A model generated the notes under the pieces. It was not told the origin of the DNA. It saw only the letters and a list, made by a program, of their open reading frames with translations, and searched no databases. This document shows positions 56,498 to 64,000 of a stretch of 64,000 bases of DNA, piece after piece. The DNA comes from Zeus faber (lineage: Eukaryota; Chordata; Actinopteri; Zeiformes; Zeidae), in assembly GCA_960531495.1 (NCBI GenBank), contig OY482850.1, forward strand, positions 62,001 to 126,000. Direction: 5' to 3'. Each line of letters opens with the position of its first letter. Position 1 is the first letter of the stretch. The position numbers and the translations under genes were made by a program.

Positions 56498-58261
56498 CCC
56501 AGTAACCCAGATGGCATATCTGGGCGAGTACTTAAGAACTGTGCTAACCAGCTAGCCCCGGTGTTCACTACAATATTCAACATCTCCCTGGCTGAATCAG
56601 TGGTCCCGTCCTGCTTCAAGAGGTCCACCGTCGTTGCTGTCCCGAAGATCGCCTCTCCAGCCTGCCTGAATAACTACCGTCCGGTGGCCCTCACCTCGGT
56701 GGTCATGGAGTGTTTCGAGAGGCTGATTAAGGATTAAAGCTGTGCCTCCCTCTCCCGCACATTGGACCTGTTTCACTTTGTGTACCAGCAGAACAGATCC
56801 ACGGATGACGTGGTCTCCCAGGTACTGCACACCACGCTCACGCACCTGGATGGCCGGAAGGGGGCCTATGTGAGATTGCTGTTCATCGATTATAGTTCAG
56901 CCCTCAATACCATAGTCCCCAGCAGACTGGCTGTCAAGCTGAAGGAGCTTGGACTGAATACTCCGCTGTGTGCCTGGATCCTGGACTACCTCTCAGCCCG
57001 GCCCCAGGTGGTTAGGGTGGTGAAGCACATGTCCAGCTCCCTCACTCTGAACACAGTATCCCCCCAGGGCTGCGTCCTCAGCCCCCTACTGTACTCCCTG
57101 TACACACATGACCGTGTGGCCAGGTCCAGCTGCAACACCATCATCAAGTTTGCTGACGACACCGTTGTCGTGGGCCTGATCACCGATGACGATGAGAAGG
57201 CCTAATCGCGAGGAGGTGGCTGACCTGTCACTCTGGTGCCAGGACAACAACCTCCAACTGAACGTCAGCAAAACTAAGGAGCTGATTGTGGACTTTAGGC
57301 GAGGTTTACAACCGAGGACGCACGCGCCCTTGGTAATTAATGGGACTTCTGTCAACAGGGTGAGAAGCTTCAAGTACCTGGGAGTCCACATCACAGAGGA
57401 TTTAACATGGACTTTACAAACAGACACTCTGGTGAGAAAGGCGAGGCAGCGTCCTTACCACCTCAGGCAGCTGAGGAAATTCCAGGTCTCGGTGAGGATC
57501 CTCAAGTCCTTTTACTGTGGAGCAGTGGAGAGCATCCTGACAGGCAACATCACTGACTGGTTTGGGAACTCTACTGCTCAGGACAGGTGGGCCCTGCAGA
57601 GGTTGGTGCGTTCAGCTGAACGTACCACTGGAGCTACACTCCCCTCCTTGCAGGACTTATACACCAGGAGGTGTAGTAGCAGAGCCCGCAGGATCATGAA
57701 GGATCCTCACACCCCAACAACGGACTATTCCAGCTGCTGCGGTCAGGCAAGCGCCTTCGCAGTTACACAGCGAGAACAGAGGGACTGAGACTGAGTTTTT
57801 TCCCGCAAGCCATAAGAACTGTCAATGCTGACCTCACCAGGGGTCCTCACTATGCCACACACATAGGCTCCACTACCTTACTGAACTGTATGTAGCATAC
57901 TGTACCGCATACTGTGTCACTGTTCTGGGTTGTTCGGCGTTACGGTATTGCTGCGCCGTACTGTTGTATACTGTGCTATATATCTCACAAACACTACCAC
58001 ACTTTATTCACATGCCACTTTAATGCACATATCTGTATATACATAATTAGCCTATCCCATATACATCAGCCTATTCCCTTTATCTATTTTATTTTATTTT
58101 ATTCTATATATTTTTATTTTATCCTATAGTATTCGACTTACTGCATTACGTTTTAGGAATCAGTTAGTTGGTCAAGTAGAAATTCTTAGTTAGCTACTGT
58201 GTTCAGTCTAGGACATATTGTGTGTAATCACCGGGTGCGTTACATTGACATTTCACTGCAC
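56498..58261 (+). mobile_element. Rex1-like LINE copy f, 5'-truncated
   Basis: Homologous to copy a from its codon about 523 (PDGISG) to the 3' UTR. It ends near CATTTCACTGCACATAG without the TTGAATC tail, so the 3' end is cut. Left and right flanks are non-adjacent parts of the gypsy element. Confidence 0.85.
56510..57860 (+). pseudogene. LINE reverse transcriptase, frameshifted
   Basis: Pieces 56762-57205 and 57186-57788 cover [31 protein letters not shown] and the Arg/Cys-rich tail. A stop after KD near 56734, a one-base shift near 57205 and another shift near 57710 inactivate it. It is more diverged from copy a than copies b and d. Confidence 0.85.
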
Positions 58262-58715
58262 ATAGAAAGGTGGCGTCCGCCAAAGCCCATCCGTGCGGCG
58301 GAGCTCCAGTTGTTCTCCTCCGGGGCGCCAGGATGGATTGGGGAATCCTGGAAAGGTCCTGGGGTCGGATGCAGCGCCCCCCCCCCGGACACTCTCCTCC
58401 GGGCCATTGGGACACGTTGGGGACCCCGCGAATCCCGTGTGGGTCCTGGGGTCGAACGCAGCGGGTCCCCGGACATTCTCCTCCGGGGTATTTAGATGGG
58501 CTGCGGACCCAGCAAATCCCGCGTGGGTCCACGGGTCGGACGCAGCACTCCCACGAACATTCTCCTCCTGGCCATTGGGAAGGGCTGGGGACCCGGCGAA
58601 GCCCGCGTGGGTCTTGTGGTTTGATGGGGGTCTGGTCCTCTGGCCGGCTCCTGGTCGGCGGCAGCGGGCCAGCAGCTGGTCGTGCCATGCTCACGCTGGT
58701 GAGGATGCACTCCAA
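58262..58715 (-). pseudogene. Gag-like frame with 28-residue tandem repeats
   Basis: An ~84-bp unit repeats about four times (starts near 58280, 58343, 58430, 58513 and 58597). As 84 is a multiple of three, the minus frame 58203-58715 repeats a 28-residue motif (VRP-x-DPRGI, SPSQWPGGECPG). It lies just inside the upstream LTR-like segment, where gag should start. No capsid or zinc-knuckle motif was seen. Confidence 0.55.
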
Positions 58716-58794
58716 CTGAGGTGGTTCTGCAGCCAGCAGATTGGCTCCGGGCGCTTTTCACTTGGCGCCCTGCCACTGTTCATGCGCGTTAGTG

Positions 58795-59160
58795 AGATTC
58801 TCTGCACATGGGTAAGGGTTTAGGGAGGGAGACTGAGTCTTTCTTTCCGTGGTTTGCCAACATTTCAAATTTTTTATTTTACGGAAAAACAGGCTCGCTG
58901 GCCACAAGTATAAATAATGGATAATAATAATAATAATTTTGGGCGCAGGAGGAATGATGTTCCAGTCTTGTCCTAGTCGGCTGACGAGCCTGTGCGCCGA
59001 TCCCCTCTGCAAACAGATAAACATTAAGAAATCTCCCTGCCTCGAGTAGGACCAATCAGCGGCGCGCCGGTGCTGATAGGGCCGATTTGAGGCAGAGAGA
59101 ACCGTGCTGTCGTCGGCAGGCGGTGCTTGACCATGCCCCTTGGTCCGAGTGGTATTAAAA
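58795..59160 (-). repeat. LTR-like segment, upstream copy
   Basis: Partner of 54590-54935. Homology is good from 58797 to about 59100 (to GCCGATTTGAGGCAG) and less clear up to 59160. Confidence 0.72.
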
Positions 59161-59289
59161 TTGCAGGACAAATGTGAAGCACGCCAGGGCGAGGAGCATG
59201 ACGGGCAAGATCACAGCCGCTTGACACCTGCCCACATAGCTCTCACCCCACTTGTCCCGCAAACCCTAGGCGTATTTTGTTATGTATCT

Positions 59290-59680
59290 TCTGAATTGGA
59301 GTTTTTTATCCGGCAAGATAGGAAAAGCACAAACAGATCAAGGCAGGGGTTCACCAGGTCCGGCAGCCGCCGTGGACCTGATCGTGCCCCAGTGCCCAGC
59401 TGCCCCCCCGGCCTACAATGGCCAGCCACAGGTGCAGAATGGTTGGCCATGCGTTCCCGCCATGGCGGGCCGCCCCGTGCCCCCACCAGGCCCTTGATCC
59501 GGACCCAGCTGATGCACATGCGGACCACAGAACAGGTGACGGAATACAGCTCCCAACCCACAGCCCAGCCCCCCCAGCGACAAGCCACAGAGAACAGATT
59601 CCCGAACAGCAAGAAGTGAAGAGAGGAGTCTGCCCCCCCACCGAAGGAGACCATATAGGGAGCCCGCCATTGAGTTTGTT
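59290..59680 (-). repeat. GC-rich L1-like 3' UTR fragment
   Basis: Matches 39780-40080 in the same orientation (CAGAATGGTTGGCCATGCGT region, GCCATGGCGGGC, CCCCACCGAAGGAG). It forms the other half of the L1 3' end begun at 53625. Confidence 0.6.
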
Positions 59681-59690
59681 TTCAATTCAT

Positions 59691-60420
59691 CTGTAATGGA
59701 GGGAATTGAGAAATTAGCTTTGTGCCAAGCTGCAGCAGCCGCTAAAATGGTTGATCAGACAGAAATACAACAAGTTCCAGTGTTTTTATTTATCACCACA
59801 TGGACTTCTGCTTTGATGGAAAAATACTTCTACATTGTGTGCTGTGAGAACAGATTTTTATATTATGATATTATGATATTGGCCCCTTACTGGTGTCCTG
59901 TTATCTTGGGTCAATATCTTCATAACCCCCCCCCGAGGACGAAGAATAAAATAAAAGTTATATTGTCTGGTTATATGAATATGAACCAAAACATTTTTTT
60001 TTATCAAGGATTTACAAAACGTTATCAAATTGTATCGTAAATTGATACAAAGAGGTTACAGGAGTCATATTGAAGCCTCGATATTAGCTTTGGTTCCATC
60101 AGATTTATGGGCACTGCATGCTAATCATGTGGGATTATTGTAAATGCCACCTTATCAAGTTCGAATTGACTACAAAAAATATCCAGTATTTGTGAAGCAA
60201 TATCCACTTTCTAAAGAGAAGGAAAAGGAATTCCACCAGTTATCGAAAGTTTATTTCAACAAGGTGTAATTGTCAAAAATCTGTATGTTGCTGAAGATGG
60301 GATCGTTACCTCTGCTGTATTGGCACAGAGGCACGGAGGCAGGCCGAAACCAGTTGCTTATAATCCAAAAATGTTACCATTAATTGTGTAAGGGATGGTC
60401 TCCTGTTTACGAGCTGTAGC
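59691..60420 (+). pseudogene. Endogenous retrovirus RT region
   Basis: Pieces: 59696-60040 with broken pre-RT sequence, LWALHANHVGLL near 60105, and KYPVFVKQYPLSKEKE near 60177-60225, the typical opening of retroviral RT. The palm with the catalytic YxDD is missing; the sequence jumps to the connection-like KPVAYNPKMLPL near 60347. Stops interrupt every piece. Confidence 0.7.
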
Positions 60421-60599
60421 AGCTGCTGCAATTATGGTTGAAAAATAACAATCCATAGTTCTGGAACACCCAATGGTGCCCCACACTTCACACCCAGTAA
60501 ACATTATTTTACTCAACATTACTACACAACACTTGACAAGTCAGAGAGGTAGCAATTACAAATAATTATAAGAAAACTTTAACAGTAACAAATACAAAC

Positions 60600-60945
60600 C
60601 CAGCTTTACATATGAAGCCATTATTACATGGTAGTGAGCAAGATGGCGATGGTCTCACCCATGATTGCACGGAATTGATTCATTTCACATCCAGTGTGCA
60701 AACATATTTACAACAAACGCCACTAGAGAGCAATGTCCTGCACTGTGATGGATCATCCATGCGTCCAGATGATAAAACAACTTTATCAGGAAATGCAATT
60801 GTTGATGGCCAGGATCAGTATATAAAAGCACATAAATTACCAGAATCATCAGCACAAGCGTGTATTGTTTCTGAAAACAAAGCATCAACAATCTACACGG
60901 ATTCAAAATATCCCTTCTCAAAATTCAAATTATATTGCACATAAC
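60600..60945 (+). pseudogene. Endogenous retrovirus RNase H
   Basis: The frame 60612-60944 holds VLHCDGSSMRPDDKTTLSG (first catalytic Asp, about 60736-60792), then IYTDSKYPFSKF (third Asp, about 60891-60926). The Glu region is shortened. It runs open for 110 codons but lacks the C-terminal part. Confidence 0.75.
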
Positions 60946-61149
60946 TGAAATCTGGGTAACCTTCATTGTAACAACCGCCGGAAAATCAATTCAACATTAT
61001 TGATTAGTTAAGGACTTATTGATGCTAACATGATGCTCCCTTCTCATATTGCTACAGTAAAGTGCATTGGACATTCAAGAAATATGAGGCAGTGACAGAC
61101 TATATTTCGGAATTGTTTTTTACACTAGGATTGTAAAAACAGGTCAGAG

Positions 61150-62035
61150 TATTTATCCAACGGTGCTTGATTTGTGACAGGTGTAACCCACATGCAAATC
61201 CACAAAAGCATGCCCATTTGCCGAGGTCGAAAGGACCTTTTCAGCAATTGCAGGTTGATTTTAAACATATGCCAAAGCTAGAGGATATTCATATATTTTA
61301 GTAATCATAGATAGTTCTTAAAATGGCCCGAAGATTTTCCTCCAGGGAAAGAAAATGCACAGTGGTGAAATGCTTAATGGATATACCTGTAGGCATCGAT
61401 TCAAATAACGGAACTCCATTTACTTCTCGAGTCATGAAACAATTGGCAGTGGCGTTAGAAGTTAATTGGACCTTTCACATTCCATACTATCCACAAATTT
61501 CAGGGCAAGTAGAATGCACAAATAACAACAACAATAAAAGGCAAATTAATAAAAATTACATCAGTCAAGATAAATTAATTGGCTAGAGGCTTTGCCACTC
61601 ACGCGCCTATCAATCAGATCAACAGCCAACAAGTCTTCTGGTTTGTCACCACATGAAATACTAATGGGTCGTCCATTTCCTTTGGCCATACTGATGAATG
61701 AGAAACCAGTGGTTAATCTGACAGAATTGCAAGAAATGCAATGAAACTGTGTTCAACATTTGTTCTCATTTGGGTCTTAAGTATTCTCAGCAGGTGATAG
61801 AGCTTCTTCCCTCCCCAGCTCAGAAACCTATACACACTTTCAACCGGGTGACTACGTCCTGGTTTGGGGTTTGAAGACAACAGAGGGAGAACCACGCTAC
61901 GGACTGCCAAAGTAGGTCCTCCTGGTGACTCAAACTGCCCTCAAGGTCAAAAGCCAACCACAATGGATTCAAGACCAGAATCAAGGGGTCCAACTGCAGC
62001 ACAGAGCGTGGAGTAGCTCGATGGAAATTGTTTAG
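61150..62035 (+). pseudogene. Endogenous retrovirus integrase
   Basis: Zinc-finger Cys pair CLICDRC near 61164-61184, PRSKGPFQQLQVDF with the first catalytic Asp near 61230-61262, GIDSNNGTPFTSRVM (second Asp, about 61393-61435), SGQVEC (Glu, about 61500-61520), then SGLSPHEILMGRP near 61640-61675, GDYVLVWGLKTTEGEPRYGLP near 61846-61908 and a barrel end to about 62035. Stops and shifts break it. Confidence 0.78.
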
Positions 62036-62099
62036 ATAGAATAAAATAGAATAGAATATTGCAATTCCATGTGGAGAAATTTGACCCCATATTTTGTTG

Positions 62100-63970
62100 C
62101 TCCCAAAGTATGCGTGGGAGCTATAATAGGAATCATACTCCACCATATGGGTTTTTCCCAAAACTGTTCTGAATTGATTCACATACATTCTAGGTTTCCA
62201 TTTCCAGCAATAGATTGTTTGATTTAGCTTTGCGGACAAGACTTACATACTTGTATTCCAACAAAATGGCACCTTATTGCGCACCTTATTGGATACCAAA
62301 AGTGACTAACTTTAAGCCAGTGACAAATAAAGGAGAAGGTCAGACTCCAATGAGATGGCCTTCTCAACTGTCTAATGATCCTCACTCACAACCAACCATC
62401 AAGGATAACAATGAGGATCTCAATTACAAGGAAAGTGAGGTACTTTTAGAGCTTGAAAACCCATTCACATCTAATTCATGATACCAATCTATCAAGAGCA
62501 AGGTTCAAAGATTAACTCGAAATTCTTGTTATAGATGCTCATTACTTCCCCAATCAACCCAGGAACCCAGGAATTCCTTATAAACTGTAGCTAAGCCACT
62601 TAAGGGTCCTGAAGGCTTGCCTTTATGTGTACTGGCTTACCGGTACTTATCCACACCAACCTAGGGTAGGAGCCCTATCACAACTGACATCCTTAGTCAG
62701 ACCTGTAATCAGGCCTTACTGTATTTAAATAAGTAATTGTAGTTTATAAAGTTAGTAGTTTTCTTCATATGATGACCCAATATGTGATTTATTCCAACAT
62801 TTCAGTTAGTCGAGAGAATGGAGAAGACATTCCGGAGATGCATGCCACTATGTTTCACATGCCGGAACATTATCCATCGTTAATAGGGTACCTGAACACA
62901 TTTTCCAAATGTCTATTGACTTATCGACCAGTCCTGACAAGCTATCAGCCACACCCCATCTGTTTTTGATGTTTGTTTAAACAGCCAATCACAGGAATTC
63001 AAGGAATGTCAGCACATAGGTTTTTTACATCCCACTCAATGCCTCATCACCATTGATAACGTAGGAGATTACCCCCACATTTCTAATTAGGTAACCACTT
63101 TGACTCAAGGTATTTACTGGTGTTGTGAAAAACATATGGGCGAGCCTTCCTCCATTATTCAAGGAACTTGTGGTCTCTGTACATTAAATAACCTGGTATA
63201 TATTGTCCAGCACGTCTCTTCCTAATCATGTCAGTGCAACACAGTCCAAGAGGGACCTGTCAGATGTTACGGGTTACATACATCTTAAGAATACAGACTG
63301 GCTAACAAATACTATGCATTACAGAGTGATTATAAGATTTTACACATCCTCAATGCATTTTTAAGACCATATTTTGGAATACAGACTTAAAATAAGCCAA
63401 ACATTATCTTATAACGCTTACTCGCCATGATGTAGCTCTAGTGGCTAATGCTACCCTCATGGGTTTCCAAGCCCTTAGTGAACTCTCCTTGATTGGTAAA
63501 TTTGTAATTGATAATCGTAGAACATTGGATGCTGTGACGGCTGCTCAAGGTGGGGTATGTGCTATTGTAGGAGAAGGATGTTTCACATATTTCTGATCAA
63601 AATTGGAAGGTATTGGTAATATAACTATTGCAATTAGAAACATCCGAGAAATCCAGGAAAGGATTGTTAAAAACCAGCAGAGATACACGAGAAACAAGAG
63701 TCGTATTTTAGTGGTAACCCTATTGCTGCATGGATCCTTGGTGTTGCTGCTCCTATCCTTGTTTTTTTCGTTTTCAGAGATGCTGTAGTAATGTGTTTTC
63801 CCATTTTTCGTACATTAATTTTGAGATCCGTCCATTCTATTGCTAACATGACCATGATCCAAAACTCGGTCAGAAATGTAACTTTCTATGCCCAACCGGA
63901 ACCAGAAAGTCTTGATTCTACAACAATTTCATCAGACTCTTCTATAGCTTCCATTGATGTCACTTGAATG
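62100..63970 (+). pseudogene. Endogenous retrovirus env
   Basis: The surface part is only partly readable (62215-62481, 62769-62969). The transmembrane part shows a heptad-like stretch with NRRTLDAVTAAQGGVC (about 63516-63564), a Cys-x6-Cys remnant to about 63585, and a strong hydrophobic anchor (about 63703-63770). Stops occur at the C-terminal side. A 3' LTR was not reached before the window ends. Confidence 0.7.
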
Positions 63971-64000
63971 TTAATGGAAGGAATTTCATAGACAGTATAA
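63971..64000. other. Window end
   Basis: Too short to assign; probably post-env retroviral sequence. Confidence 0.3.

Larger units (their letters stand above)
54590..59160 (-). mobile_element. Rearranged gypsy element with LINE and SINE insertions
   Basis: LTR-like homologous segments lie at 54590-54935 and 58795-59110 on the same strand. Between them, read on minus: a tandem-repeat gag-like part (58262-58715), a Rex1-like LINE, the integrase end (55985-56470), a SINE (55787-55978), RT to RNase H (54975-55786). Integrase before RT is the reverse of gypsy order, so the copy is a recombinant of at least two segments. Confidence 0.75.

Noticed and set aside
58203..58823. Plus-strand frames of 149 and 176 codons
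   Set aside because: They are antisense to the 84-bp tandem repeat; a repeat unit that is a multiple of three keeps every frame open.

Overview
The window looks like a piece of a teleost fish genome built almost entirely of transposable elements and their debris. The fish assignment rests on the mix of families: CR1/Rex1-like and L2-type LINEs, an L1/Tx1-like LINE, Tc1-like transposons, hAT elements of the ZBED5/GTF2IRD2 type, Ty3/gypsy elements, gammaretrovirus-like endogenous retroviruses, a tRNA-type SINE with the fish core phrase, and very long (GT)n tracts. I recognise no host protein-coding gene. The only host-like RNA signal is a cluster of three degenerate U1 snRNA-like sequences at 21.4-22.7 kb.

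Layout. 1-1.5 kb: no gene seen. 1.5-5.05 kb: a near-complete Rex1/CR1-like LINE with an uninterrupted 972-codon endonuclease/reverse transcriptase ORF. 5.05-15.9 kb: diverged copies of a dispersed repeat (called R1 here), broken by a decayed gypsy element with a nested hAT fragment (8.3-11.5 kb), a solo LTR of the same gypsy family with a 5-bp target duplication (12.2 kb), and a 1.17-kb TIR-flanked element with a small acidic ORF (13.4-14.6 kb). 15.9-17.4 kb: SINE-like repeat and a minisatellite. 17.4-19.5 kb: second LINE of the first family, minus strand, with an in-frame deletion. 19.6-20.9 kb: decayed retroviral env. 21.3-22.7 kb: U1-like cluster with a LINE 3' end inside it. 22.9-28.1 kb: LINE fragments, an L2-type LINE, and a decayed retroviral pol/env on the minus strand. 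29.8 kb: 28-bp minisatellite. 30.3-31.8 kb: foldback Tc1 element. 33.7-37.7 kb: repeats, a 200-bp N gap, long dinucleotide tracts and an AT-rich palindrome. 38.4-46.9 kb: hAT fragment and a nearly full-length but dead L1-like LINE, itself carrying a Rex1-like LINE end and a Tc1 fragment. 49.4-50.9 kb: Tc1 element with both ends. 52.3-53.3 kb: non-autonomous hAT with an 8-bp target duplication. 53.3-64.0 kb: an endogenous retrovirus on the plus strand (protease, RT, RNase H, integrase, env), split by a 6-kb insertion that holds an L1 3' end, a rearranged gypsy element, a LINE and a SINE.

Nothing here acts together as a pathway. The meaningful structure is the nesting order, which gives relative insertion ages. 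I saw no CRISPR array, operon, rRNA or intact tRNA gene, and no convincing new biological system. The items most worth a second look are the U1-like tandem, the intact LINE ORF, the foldback Tc1, the hAT/gypsy fusion ORF, the gypsy mosaic with reversed domain order, the 1.17-kb TIR element, and the hairpin in the L1 endonuclease start. Family names come from recognised motifs, not from a database search, and element boundaries are approximate unless a target duplication or terminal repeat is stated.
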